This document shows, piece after piece, positions 39,012-51,054 of a stretch of DNA of 64,000 nt (its first letter is position 1; each line of letters begins with the position of its first letter). The stretch is from Adineta steineri (lineage: Eukaryota; Rotifera; Eurotatoria; Adinetida; Adinetidae), in assembly GCA_905250115.1 (NCBI GenBank), contig CAJNOI010000046.1:297587-361586 (forward strand), in the 5' to 3' direction. Below the pieces are notes generated by a model, which was not told where the DNA came from, did not search any database, and worked only from the letters and a program-made list of their open reading frames with translations. The position numbers were made by a program, and so were the translations under genes.

Positions 39012-39373
39012 ATTATCTCAAATACTAAACTTTTCTGACAAAAAAAGATAAATCAATCTTTAATGATAACCATTCTTTTCAACATTTCATTGAATACAAA
39101 TATTGTCGCTATATTTTTATTCAACGAATTTTAAGTAGATGTCATTCATTTACATATTTTGTATTCATCTATATAGTTATTTGAAGATTACAAGAACTTC
39201 GAAAATAATAGTTAATACTATATTCATGATCTACTTCATATCTTTGATGTTGAATATATCAAAGACAATCAATTAAATCAATCAATTTATTTAACTTCAT
39301 AGAGATATTCTTTGATTAGACATAAATTACGAATACGTATAAATATGAATTCTTCTATTTTCGAACGATTACA
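39012..39373. promoter_or_regulatory. Divergent intergenic region (shared promoter candidate)
   Basis: These 362 bp separate the start codons of the LigB-like gene (-) and the IN-box protein gene (+). The head-to-head arrangement suggests a bidirectional promoter. No specific element could be identified in the AT-rich sequence. Confidence 0.4.
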
Positions 39374-39900
39374 ATGCCATTCTCAATTCATTTTCGTAAT
39401 ACTATTCGCCATTATTTTGCGAAAAAACATTCAAGTATTATTCAACATTTGTCAATGTGTCGATGTCAACGTAAAAGAAAGTAAGTTTCATGATAGGTTT
39501 GTATTCTTACAAATTCAATTGTTTACCTATTAGATCAAATATTGTACAAAAGATTAATTCAAGTGATAAATCACATTCAACATCTAAACTATTTAATAAT
39601 TATGATATGACTATTTTACATGATGATGAACTTAATAATACTCAATTGATTACACTACGTCGTCGTAAAAAGAAAATTCCATATTGGGCAACAAGTAAAG
39701 AAATTTCTATTCGTTTTTTTCTCTTAATAAATAATTTTTTTCTTGTAGAAGATCAACTTCAATTAGCAATCATAAATCAAACTTATTTTCAAGATCAAAA
39801 TCCAGAAGATATATTTGGTAGTATTTGCATGGATCAAGTATTACATATAATTAATTCAATGAATATTTCACATCATTTTTGTAATTTTATTCTATTTTAA
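39374..39900 (+). CDS. INCENP IN-box protein (miniature)
   Basis: Three exons: 39374-39480, 39534-39694, 39749-39900; 139 aa, with introns of 53-54 bp. After a basic N-terminus (MPFSIHFRNTIRHYFAKKHS) and an acidic Ser/Asn linker comes KKKIPYWAT (Trp87), then KDQLQLAIINQTYFQDQNP and EDIFGSI (90-115). This is the pattern of the INCENP IN-box: a Trp-containing core, a hydrophobic AII helix, then a FG[ST]I element, which binds and activates Aurora kinase. Metazoan INCENPs are usually several hundred residues long, with an N-terminal Survivin/Borealin-binding helix and a long single alpha helix. Neither is visible here, and the frame closes upstream of the ATG. Either a reduced INCENP paralogue or a gene with undetected upstream exons. 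Confidence 0.7.
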
Positions 39901-40529
39901 AATAAAAGTTCATGACCAGTTGTTTGAATGAATAACATTCAAGATGATAATTATTTTAAACTTACAGAACCGAAATCAATTATAAATATAATCATCTCTA
40001 CAAAAATTTTAATTCCTTCTGTAAATTATTCATTGAAATATCAAATCTTATGTCATAAATTACAAAGATACTTAGTCATTTGAGTTTGTCTCTATGATAA
40101 ATATTCATAATGATTTTTTCGTTAATCAGAGTAAGGGATTATTATTGACAAAGCACGTATATATTTCGTTCACCTTTCATCATAGTCACTGATGGAGAGG
40201 GAGAGAGAGAAAGAGAGAGAGTTGGTCGCGTTGTCACTTGGCTTAGTGGACGAAGGCGGGAGGAACACTAATAATCTATATATTCGATCATCGTCATGAG
40301 AGACAAAGCGGAAGAGAAAGAGAGGGAGAGAGAGCGAAAAAAGAATATATGATAAAAGTAAAAAAACATAAAAGAAGATGACTACTGTCACAATACGTCC
40401 TTCCTTTATTCTATAAGAATCATAAGTAGATCTATCGTTTCAGTATAAAACGAAATTCATCTTTCTTATTATTATTAATCGGATCCTGAACAAAAAACTT
40501 CTTTTTTTTTCGATCTTCCAAGCAACAAG
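39901..40529. repeat. Intergenic spacer with GA-rich microsatellite tracts
   Basis: Purine-rich (GA)n tracts lie at about 40193-40222 and 40308-40338 with a GC-richer segment between them. They lie upstream of the WSC/EGF receptor gene and may be part of its promoter. Nothing else was recognised. Confidence 0.5.
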
Positions 40530-43500
40530 ATGAAAGTTGTATTACTTGTTCTTATTCTTTTTGAAGGTAAGATTTTTGAAATTCATTACTCTGTATTTTC
40601 TATGAACTCATCAGTAATATTATTTTATTGACAAAACATGGTTTGATCTTAGTTGATCATTAAAGAAATTGAGGAGAAAATCAAAGAAATCTATTTGTTC
40701 CTAATCCTTTCATATCTTCTTTACAACTTTTTAATGGTAATAAACATACAAATAAATGAATTCCGGAAATGTGACAATCTATATTTCAATATTTTTATTT
40801 ACTTTCTTCGGCTTATTGATTGATTAAGTTGATAATGAATATTAAACAAAAAATATAATTATAAATATATTTCGGAAACCTTATACATGTGTAGGCGTGG
40901 TCCCGACGTATTAAAATCTCGTCTTCTTCTTTTTTCTTTTTTGTTGTACATGCTTTGTTTGTACTTGCTTAACACGCACGTTATCTTGGTCGGTGCGGAT
41001 AACCTTTGCATGAGCAGGGACCAAGAAGAAAGAGGATGACGTTTACTGAATCACATACATACGATTGTACATGTTTCTTCGTTGTCATGATCCGTATATA
41101 AAAAATACAAAAAAAAAAAACGAAGAATTGAGAAGAAAAGAGAATCCGACACTTGCACAAAGAGACCAGTGTAACTTCTATGAACTTTACTCATGAATTA
41201 TAGAATAAGGGACAAAGATATATGATGTAATTTATGTGTATATGTATATGGTGCTAACACCCGAACATGTGTGTGTGCATGTGGTTAACTCTTTTGACCA
41301 CGATCAATCTATTTAAAAATCATACTAAATTTATTTACTTTTAATATTGCTTTTGATTTTCAATCGATAGTTATATAATTTTGTTTTTTTTTATAGGAAT
41401 ATTTAGTGTCTATTCAAAACATTCGATTGTGAATTATGTAGGATGTTTTAAAGATAGTCGTCATCAACGTATATTGAATGGTCTTATTAAACCTTTGACT
41501 TCATCATCTATGACAATTGCACTATGTACGAATTATTGTGCTGAACATGATTTTAGCTTTGCTGGATTACAATTTAGGTACGAAATCGAAGTGTAAAGCT
41601 TTTGATCCTTGAATGAGACTAGAAAAAAAAGATATCAATGTATCATTTCTATATATATGTATGTATGTAAATGTGTAGATCGGAATGTTATTGCGGTAAT
41701 CATTTGGCAACGAAAACTCGAAGAGAACAAGAAAATCATAATACATCGAATTGTTGTTCATGGACATGTTCAGGACAATTGAATGAAACATGTGGTGGTC
41801 ATCTTTGTAGTTCAGTGTATGCTATTAATAGCACTATACAAATGAATTTTAGTGAGTATTTTCAAAGAAGCATAAATTGAAAAAAATATTTCGTATAATT
41901 TAGTAGCTGCTACTCGGACTAGTTTACCCATGTTACCATCAGCCTGTCGAAGCAATCCATGTGAATATAGTGGAACATGTATTGAAAACACATTGACATC
42001 TATGAATAATAGTTCTTATCAATGTCAATGTTCACGAGGTCGTATTGGAATTAATTGTGAATACAGTAAGTAATATTAAAGATTGTTATATACTTGAAAA
42101 TGTTAATTCTATTTCTATTATTTTTAACAACTAGTTGATCCATGTCATTCATCGGATGTTTGTCCTCATGGTGGCTGTATTTCATTTCCCGGAAATGGTT
42201 CATATGCTTGTCAATGTCGTTCGGATACATGTTCATCACCACAAGCTATTTGTGATTCATCAAAAATAACAACATTAACATGTAAATGTCCACCAAATCA
42301 ATATGGAGAACAATGTGAATTAGTTTGCCCATGTCAACATGGCGGTCGTTGTGTTATTCAACAAGATAATTCAACTGCATTATGTCGATGTGATGAATCA
42401 CGTTTTTATGGCGATGTTTGTGAAGAAATATCACCATGTGCATCTCAACCATGTTATATGGGTGGAACATGTATTAGAAATGGAACAAGATTTGTATGTA
42501 AATGTCCACAAAATCGTTTTGGAAGTCAATGTGAAAAAAATGATCCATGTCAAACTCATCCATGCATTGGGTATGAACTTTTTTCTTTTTCTTTTAATTT
42601 AAATTAACAAATTATTCATCATATACTTTGTTTTTTTTTCCATAGAAATAGTACATGCTATCGTATCAATGATGATGCATATAAATGTGTATGTGATCAA
42701 GTTCATACAGGAAAAAATTGTCAAGGTATAATAACATTATTTTGAGAATCTAGAAGTATGTTTTTTTAAATATTCTTTACAGATATTGTTCCAACTATAA
42801 GTCGCTATGGTTTATTTCATAGTGCATGTGTTCGACCAAGTGATTGTGATATTTCTCTTGGTTTAATTTGTTTTCCTGAACGACGTTGTGCTTGTATGGA
42901 AGGTTATACATGGACAATCGATAAGGAAAAAGCTCATACAACAGGTAAATGTGAATCAATAAATACATGTTTACAATCTCCATGTCTTAATCATGGTCAA
43001 TGTGAACAACGTAATAGTACCAATGATTATATATGTCATTGTCGACCTGGTTTTGCTGGAAAACATTGTCAAATCCAATCACGTGATCGTTCAAATCAAT
43101 GTTATGCAGGTCTGTGTTTAAATGGTGGTTCATGTTATGTTAATCATAATGATCAAATGGAATGTCTTTGTCCACCTGGTTATATGGGTCGTTATTGTGA
43201 TGTAACTATAGGTCCATGTTATTCAAATCCATGTCCACATCCTGAATCTGTTTGTTTAAGTGTTCAAGATGGTTTTATTTGTTTATGTAATGATAATCAA
43301 TTATTAGAACCATATTGTAATATATCGAAATATTGTCCTGGTTCAATATGTAATGGTCGTGGTATTTGTTATAATACAGTAGATAGTAATTCTTATTGTC
43401 GTTGTTTGGAACCATATACAGGTACACGTTGCACATTAATTGATACATGTTCAACAGAACAAAAATGTCATCCATCAGCAACATGTATTCCAATGGAAAC

Positions 43501-44936
43501 AGGAAGTTATTGTGCATGTCCACCTGATAGAACAGGACCAACTTGTCATGAAGGTTAGTTTGCATAAAAGAGAGGAAAAAAGAACTGTAGTTTTTACTGC
43601 ATGGTAAAACTATGCTTTCTATATAGAATATTGGCTTGATCCATGTTTAAGCAGTATAACAACTTGTTTCCATCATGGAACATGCACGTCATCTCCTACT
43701 GCATCATTATCATCTTCTTCTTCTCAATCATATAAATGTGCTTGTACAGAAGCATATACAGGCCCACGTTGTGAAGTTGAATTACCTTGTCCATCACAAC
43801 GTTGTCTTCATAATGGGACATGTGAAAGAAATGCTCAATTTGGTTATTTTGAATGTTTATGCACGTCTAATTATTTGGGATCGAGTTGTGAACGAGGTTT
43901 CTTTAAAAAATAAAAATAATATAACAAGATTTCTATTTATTTAATAATTTTCTTATCTATTTAGCATTACAAATTACAACTTTACCAAGTCCATGTGCAA
44001 TTTTACCTTGTTTTAATGGTGGTTCATGTTCAGAAACATCGAATGGAGGTTTTGTATGTGTTTGTCTACCAAATTTTACAGGTGTACGATGCGAAGATAT
44101 AGCACCAACAATTACTTCAACAATAGCAATAATAGCAACAACAGAGGCACCCATCGTTCGGGCAATTGATTTATGTAAAGATAATCCTTGTTTAAATGCA
44201 GGAAATTGTGTACTAAATGGAGTTGGTGGATTTATATGTAATTGTCTTAATGGATTTAGTGGAAATCGATGTGAAGCTCGAGGTAGAAAAAAATATTATT
44301 CTATGAAAACACAAAAAAAGACACATATAGATGACGTTTTTAATTTAGTTGAGATTGCACCATTACAAAGTCCAGTATTTTCATTGATTAATGTATGTAT
44401 TATTTTCCAAGAGAACGAAAAGATATGTTTATGTTAATTTTAATTTAGCTTGCTTGGATTATACCTATTGGTTTACTTCTTCTTGTTGTTGTAACAATGC
44501 TAATTGGTTTTATATGTTGTCGAAGTTCATCACGACGCGGGTATGATTGTTTTTTCTTCTTCTTGTTGTAATTGATTTGTTTTTAATTGAATATCTCTTT
44601 TCGTAGAGAAGAAAAATCCGAAATTAGGATTTTAAAAACCAATCTTTAGAGGTATTATTATAAACTAACCAATTTATGTTTATTTTTATTTTGGAGGATA
44701 GAATTATTGATAAAATAAAACTAAAAATTTAATTGGGTTGCTCTTCGTTAAAAATATTATTTATTTCTATCGCAAATTTTATTTGAGTATTTTATTTTTA
44801 TTTATTTAGAAAAGAAGAACCTGTTTATATGTTTGATCAAGTGCCTTATCCAACAACAGGTATCACTGGACATAAAAAATATCGGGAATATTCTAATCCA
44901 GGTTTTGTTATTCCAACAAATATGTCTCGAGATTAG
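40530..44936 (+). CDS. WSC plus multi-EGF single-pass membrane receptor
   Basis: Twelve exons: 40530-40566, 41397-41577, 41679-41851, 41904-42065, 42135-42570, 42646-42725, 42783-43553, 43627-43896, 43965-44282, 44349-44392, 44449-44540, 44810-44936; 896 aa. The signal peptide MKVVLLVLILFEG fills exon 1. A WSC carbohydrate-binding domain follows (VGCFKDSRHQRIL ... CSWTCSGQLNETCGG). About 13 EGF-like repeats come next, for example CLNGGSCYVNHNDQMECLCP and CLNAGNCVLNGVGGFICNC. A transmembrane helix (IIPIGLLLLVVVTMLIGFIC) precedes a tail containing VYMFDQVPYPTTG and SNPGFVIP. Probably a cell-surface adhesion or matrix receptor; the ligand is unknown. The WSC plus EGF combination and the order of domains are clear from cysteine spacing. 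A second possible last exon at 44607-44649 would give a different tail. The 830-bp first intron contains a hairpin near 40984-41026. Confidence 0.88.
44607..44649 (+). CDS. Alternative last exon of the WSC/EGF receptor (short tail)
   Basis: This exon is preceded by the pyrimidine-rich acceptor CTCTTTTCGTAG. It accepts the same phase (two bases carried) as the exon at 44810 and ends after 14 codons (EEKSEIRILKTNL then TAG). It would replace the 42-residue tail by a short basic one. Whether it is used cannot be decided without transcripts. Confidence 0.5.
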
Positions 44937-46671
44937 ATTTCTGTTTTTTCTTGTTTTGTCTCGCTCTCTCTCTCTCTAACCTTGTTCTTCTACTTGTTTT
45001 ATATAGGCATTAATTCATATTCTCTTCTTAATGCATTCGTTTCTTTATGTAATTTTTTTTTTGTGTTCTTTTTTAATGTTAAAAATAACAAACAGACAGA
45101 CAGTATTCGACACATGGACAATGGTAGTGTCGGGGGAAAATCTTTTTGTTTTTATTTCATATTATCTAGATTTTTATTAAATAATTAGACACAAAATCAT
45201 ATTGACTATGTAAAAAAATATTCAGAGATTCTTAATTCTACCCTTTAATATTGAACAAAATTTTGTTTATTATAACATTTGCTGAAAGAAATATAATTAT
45301 TCATTCAGAATTTCAAAACTTTATGTTGTTAAGATTGCATTTTATCATATATAAATATTAAAATCACTCCATAATTCATGTATATTTCATCAGTTGGATG
45401 AATCAAAGTATAGCTGATGTACCAAGAGTATTTATCATATAGTATACAAATTGCATTTAGAATTGTTCATTATTGATCTGTGTCTTAACTTTCTTTTCGT
45501 CTTCTTGTAACAAATTGTGGCCAGCAGATTCTCTAAGTGGTTCATTATGATCACAAATTTTTTTTAAATAATTCATCTTTGATACGAAGAATATATTCTT
45601 TATGTTCAATCAATTCTTACACACATTTTTATATTTAGAATATCATGGAGATATAGTCATAGCAATAGCTGTCTATTTTAAATTAAAAGGTGGATGGATA
45701 TGTTTTGAATAAACTTCGATAAGAACATGATGGAGAACTGCAGCTTTCATTGTTGGAACAAGACGATGAAGACGCATTGAAACTTATCTGAATAGGTTTA
45801 ATTTCTCACTACTACTAAGACTAAGATATTTACTCATCTAGACACAGTTTAGGATCCCATTTTTCCAGCAAAAAAAACATGATAAGTGGGAGTTTTAGGG
45901 TCAAAAAAATTACTTCCTCCGTCCGACCTTTTATTTTGAAGTACCCGGTAGTCATGATTGCTATAGATAGAATGATAATCAATCTTTACATTTAATTAAA
46001 ACGCTTTTTTAACTAAAGTTCTATATTAACTAGAACAAAAATATCTAAAATCACATGCTCTAATAAGATTATTCATAATTAAAATATTAATTCTCCCTGA
46101 TTTATGAGAGTCTATATCGTTCGCTCTTATCGACCTTATAAATAGAAAAGTTAAGGCTTTTAACTCAGTCATAATATTTAACCTTCATTTAATAAGTAGT
46201 CCATATCGTGATCAATTATTTGTTCATATTAATCACCCATTCAGCAATAATAATGTCAAGCATATTGCAAGGTGGGGGAGAATATTAATCTTCTTTATTT
46301 ATTCATTTCCTTCTTCTGACAACAACAACAAACAAAGATAACGTGACATTTACAGACAAACATTGATCGATTATTTTTAAGTTCACAAGCATAATTAAAC
46401 TGAAAGATTGCTGTTATTTTTTTTGTGTTTTAAACTAAATACCGAAAAACTCGATTTCTGCATAAAAAAAATGTAAAAATTAAATCGTTACATATTTATA
46501 AATACAAAAAGAAATTATTCGGATAAATAAAATGAAATTACATAAAAGTTCAAAAGAAATCAGACATTCACAACAATAAGTTTAGCTTATTTCGAAAGAA
46601 AAAAATATATATATATTATGTATGTTTTTCTTTTTGTTTCATCGTTGTGAAATATTCTTTTGTTAGTTATT
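44937..46671. other. Convergent intergenic region, 1.7 kb
   Basis: This region lies between the 3' ends of the WSC/EGF receptor (+) and Lifeguard (-). It is AT-rich. Near 45910-45960 the sequence TTACTTCCTCCGTCCGACC recalls the ends of Stowaway-type MITEs, but no inverted partner was found. No gene recognised. Confidence 0.5.
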
Positions 46672-49334
46672 TTATTCACGTTTACCCAGTAACATAAGAA
46701 TATACATAAAGATATAAACGACATCGAGATAAAGCATCATTGCTGCAAATACATGATCTTCAGCATTGATTTCATGTCGTTTTCCACCTAAATATAAACA
46801 ATGTATTATTTTAAAGTTATACTAAACCTTTGAACAACATACCCATGATTAATTGCGTATCAACTGCCAAGAACTATTAAAAAATCTATTTTTTTCTATC
46901 GATAAAATAATTTGTTTCACTTACAATTGAAAAGGCCACAGCTCCAAGACCAGCATAGAGTGTATACACTATCTAAAATAATAGAATAATATTCAATTAT
47001 CTTTTTTTGCGTAACTTACTTTTGAATAGGTAAAAATACAAGCAATACCAAAACCTATTAATGCTAATGAAATAACAAATAAAATGCCAATACATGATGT
47101 AAAATCAAATTTAGTTTGAAATGAAAATAATGTTACACCAAAACAAACAAAACTTGTTATTGCAACAGCAAGAAATACTGATTCAATATCATAGAATGCA
47201 GATATCATACCCATCTAAATTAAATACAAATATATATATTTGAAAGTTTATTTTTATAAATTTATATACCATATAAGCCATTGATAAAGTCTAAGAATAG
47301 AAAGGAAATAAAGAATTATTTAAATTATATTTTAGTTATATAATTACCAATAGACTAAGCAAAATAAGATTAACTGGAAATCGACGTCCAATATTTTTGC
47401 AACACGCTAATGCTAAATATGTAACCATAAATACACCATAAGATGACCAATAAGCCCATCGACCGCCAGGAGATTGAACATAAGCACGAACTGATGGTCT
47501 ATAAAAGAAATATATTCATATATTGATAATAGAGAAAACAATTCTTCTAAGAATATACTAGTCTTCTTTAGAAAATATTAATGTCACAATTGAGGACAAA
47601 ATCAATCGAGCTGAAATTTTTATAATAATTAAAATATAGAAAATTTATGAAGTATATTTTTGAAAATGTCCTCTCTTTTGCGTATGTTTAAAAGATGCTA
47701 GATGAAAGCAAGAATTCTAATTATATTAACATGGCTTCTGTGAACTTCAATCAATAGAACACGATTAATTCACTGTCACACCTTACCCTGATGATGACCC
47801 GCCGATATGGGTGGGCATCGCCTCTCAGTGCTTTGCTGAAGTCTCGTTTTTTGAATGGGCGAATCGAGAGATACATATTATATCTAATTATTTAGTATTC
47901 AAAAACTTTCAGACTGCACTTATCTAGATATAGTTCTATAAAAAAAAGTCCTTGTTAGTTTTTTTCGTATAACTTATTAAAATAAATTCTTGATAACATA
48001 CGTAAAATGAAATATTGCAATGATGCCAAATGTGACCAATAGTTGCAACATAAGAAGAAGATAGACCTAATATAATAAAAAAGAAATATGAAAATAAATT
48101 TTTATTTTGTAAAAATTTTCAATATGAAACCTTTCGAACAAATGCACGACGAATTTCTTTATTTCCAAATCCATTAAAATTACCCCATGCAGCTTGTTCT
48201 TCATCTATTCAATCAAATGATAAATTAAATTAATTTTTCTATTTTAAATGCAAGTTATTATTATATATATCAGACATTTCCTTTAAAAATATAACGATAA
48301 TATCCAATTTTAATGAGAGAAAGTTCATGGGAGAATGTTTATTAGATAGAAAGGTTAATATCATTTGATTAGTTTTTTTTGTACTAAGTGAAAAAAAAGT
48401 TCATAATATTACTATGACATTAATGAAATTAATCGTACTGTCTGCTTGGTGAAGAAAAACAATCGACGTAATAAAAAATATTTAAAAAAATTATGAATTT
48501 TAAGGAGTCAGAACCATTACGATTCAATTTATATAATTATTTTCACACTTGTCGGAGAAAAAAAAAAGTATGAAAATCATGTTTTCTAAATAGACATGTT
48601 TACCTATTAATTTCCTGTTTAGATGAAGAGAAACGGAAGATCTAATCTCGAAATACTTACGATTATTAACATTAGAATACACCATTTATACTAATAACTA
48701 ATGTAAATTTACTGATTCAAAAATAATATTTAAGTTTTAATGTAAAATAATTAAAGAAAGTCGATTAAAAATGATTTTATAGACATATATTATTTTAGGA
48801 TATTTATTTAATATCGAACCTTTAGCAATTTGACTCGGTGAAAGACTGGCTGTGCCTTGAAATGGTATTTGAGTTTGTTCATAACCAGGAGCTGTATTTG
48901 GATCAACATATGGAGGTGTTTGTTTATTAGCTAGAACATAATAACAATAGCATTATTTTTAAAGATTAACACGACATAGTCTGTTGATATAGAACTATCC
49001 GACTTATGTTAAATATAATCAAAAAAGAATTCTTTTTATTCAGAAAAAAGAAAACAGATGTTCACTGTAGAAAATACTGTCTAAGCAAAAACAAGAAAAC
49101 TCAAGTATTGAACATTAGATCTATACCTTGTTCTGATTGATATTGAGCATTATCGTTGCCTCCTTTTGGAGAGTATGGGCCGAAAAGACCTGTCTGTTGA
49201 GGTGGATATTCTCCATAGACAACTGGCTGCGGAGCTGTATAGGACGGATAAGAATCGTGTGGTGGTGGTAGTGGTGGTTGTTGTTGTTGTTGTTTTTTTG
49301 AAGGATTATATAGACTTGAACCTTGACTCAACAT
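46672..49334 (-). CDS. Lifeguard/TMBIM family seven-transmembrane protein
   Basis: The long isoform has ten exons on the minus strand: 49334-49127, 48930-48820, 48204-48131, 48066-48002, 47498-47348, 47290-47270 (21 nt), 47214-47020, 46972-46925, 46873-46843, 46787-46672; 339 aa. The N-terminus is Pro/Gln/Tyr-rich with a poly-Gln run, as in GRINA/Lifeguard-1. The membrane core follows: FGNKEIRRAFVRKVYLLLM, LVTFGIIAIFHF, KNIGRRFPVNLILL, VAITSFVCFGVTLFSFQTKF, and the family-typical ending AVDTQLIMGGKRHEIN, EDHVFAAMMLYLDVVYIF. These proteins set Golgi/ER calcium leak and restrain apoptosis (family knowledge). A short first exon at 48685-48661 may drive an isoform without the Pro/Gln tail. The intron between 48002 and 47498 contains a GC-rich structured island. 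Confidence 0.93.
47771..47868. other. GC-rich structured island in a Lifeguard intron
   Basis: This segment forms clear hairpins: CCCGCC (47798-47803) with GGTGGG (47810-47815), and TCTCG (47842-47846) with CGAGA (47864-47868), with a T6 run between the last two arms. Plus-strand ATGATGA (47791) and CTGA (47836) look like boxes C and D of a snoRNA, but no terminal stem flanks them. Possibly a small RNA on the plus strand, or a mobile-element remnant. Confidence 0.3.
48661..48685 (-). CDS. Alternative first exon of Lifeguard (25 nt, candidate)
   Basis: The exon reads ATG GTG TAT TCT AAT GTT AAT AAT C and then a strong GTAAGTATT donor. It leaves one base over, the same phase as exon 48930-48820, so it can join 48204. 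No acceptor in frame exists upstream, which suits an initiating exon. The product would start MVYSNVNNHEEQAAWGNF. Confidence 0.5.
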
Positions 49335-50648
49335 TTTAACTTATAAAATTGAATTTAAAATAATAGGATTGTTGTTATTTAATAGTCGAAGATAAATAGA
49401 AAATAATCGATTTAGTTTAACTTACAATAAGAATACAATTGAGGGAAAAATGTTTTGTTAAACTAATATAATAATGACATGTTACAGAGAAAATCTACAA
49501 TAAATATATATACATTAAAAAAATAGAGCGTATGACGCAGTTAAAGGAACTTTCTCTTTTTCTCTCTGTCTCTCTATTCTCACTGTTGCATTAAGGTAAC
49601 TCTGAACACGTGGGCGATTGCAAAAAAAAGTGACGTATTTAGCAATATTATCATTTATTTCTTGTTTTTTCTTTTTCTCCTTCCTCATATAGTCTATTTT
49701 TAACACACAGATGCTCTATAGGAATGTCATATCTTATTCACTTTAGAAATCTTTGTTTTATATTCTTCGCCTGAAAATGCCAGTATACGAGAGAGAGAGA
49801 GAGAGAGAAGAAAAAACAAGTCAAGTTTCTAAATTGACAAATAATAATAATAATAATGGCTTAGTCTATATTTCATAAAGACTATATCAAGGAATATATT
49901 TTCTTCTTTAAATTGTGCACTCTATTCATATTTATAACGAAAAACCAATAAGCGATATCAATCTATTATTCCAATGACAGTTCAAAAATAAAACTCTGGA
50001 ATCTTCTCGTTAAAAACAATAAGTTATTTTCTTCATGCGTATATATATATATTTACAAGCATATGGTAAAAAAAATGCATTCTCCTAATAAGTCCCAATG
50101 CGTCACAAAATACTCTAATTTATATTATAAGTATCTCATCCATAATTAAATGTTGCCAATGACTCAATTTACAAAAACAAATCAATGTAATTGCTTTTAC
50201 AAGATGGTTTTTGACGAGTTTTAAAAAAAAATTTTTTTCAAATATTAGTCATGAGTATATTTTAAAATCAGGATTTCTAGCTTTTTGCTTCTTCTTTTTA
50301 TTTTGATATGTAAATATTGTGTTCATATATATTGAACAAAAAATTACCGCCTAAATAAAATTTTCATATAACATATTTATGATTTTAATATAATGAATCG
50401 ATTGATGATGTTATTTACTATAAATTGTTTTTCTTTTAAAATCAATTAAAAATCTTGAAAAAAAAAGAGTTTCTTAACCTTTTTCGTAAAGTGACATCTA
50501 TAAATTCCTATTGCCTGATTTATCCTTTAGAGGTTTCTGACGTCAACAAATTTGTTTATGGTTGATGTACAAAGAGCTTTTTGTTTTTGATACTATTGCT
50601 TTTTTTTGTGTCTTAAGATTAAGAAAAAAAAGTTATTGTTCTATTATC
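49335..50648. other. Divergent intergenic region, 1.3 kb
   Basis: This sequence lies between the Lifeguard start (-) and UQCRH (+). It is AT-rich, with a (GA)n microsatellite at about 49788-49808 and (TAA)n near 49843. It should contain both promoters. A pyrimidine tract with TTAAG around 50600-50620 could serve as an acceptor for a UQCRH 5' UTR intron or a spliced leader. Confidence 0.45.
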
Positions 50649-51054
50649 ATGGGTGTTGGTGGACACAAACATCATTATAATGATAGTCAAATTGAAAAAG
50701 AGATGAAAGGCATTGGTGACACTGTATGTTAAATAAGACAGAAAAAACATCTAAATATATATATCATAATATTGTTTTTCTCTAATGAAATAGGATCCAT
50801 TGGCAAAATTAAAAGAATTATGTGGTAATGATCATGGATGTGCAGGATTAAAACAACGTTTACAAGAATGTACCGATAGAGTTAATAGTAAGCCATGGAC
50901 AAAAGAAACATGTAACGAAGAATTACTGGATTTTCTTCACTGCGTTGATGAATGTGTAGGAATAAGAAAAGCTAATTAATGTATATGTATTATTATTAAA
51001 TATTTCTTTTTTTCATTTTAGTGGTCACCACATATATTCAAATACGTGAAATAA
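50649..51054 (+). CDS. UQCRH: Cytochrome bc1 complex hinge protein (complex III subunit 6)
   Basis: Three exons: 50649-50723, 50794-50955, 51022-51054; 89 aa, close to the usual 91. The start is MGVGGHKHHYNDSQIEKEMK. The conserved core DPLAKLKELCG, CAGLKQRLQECTDRV and CNEELLDFLHCVDEC keeps the disulfide-forming cysteines of the hinge family. The last exon encodes WSPHIFKYVK, which matches the family's C-terminal helix; reading through its donor instead would end in GIRKAN, so I prefer the spliced form. The protein sits in the mitochondrial intermembrane space and bridges cytochrome c and c1. It is the first gene of a four-gene same-strand train. A possible polyadenylation hexamer AATAAA overlaps its stop codon. 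Confidence 0.92.

Noticed and set aside
45900-45965. Stowaway-type MITE (TACTTCCTCCGTCCGACC end)
   Set aside because: No inverted partner end or target duplication was found within the surrounding 2 kb.
47771-47868. Hammerhead ribozyme (CTGATGA motif present)
   Set aside because: The required GAAA after stem II and a closing stem I/III arrangement are missing.
50956-50981. UQCRH ending in GIRKAN by read-through of the exon-2 donor
   Set aside because: Splicing to 51022 gives WSPHIFKYVK, which matches the family's conserved C-terminal helix.
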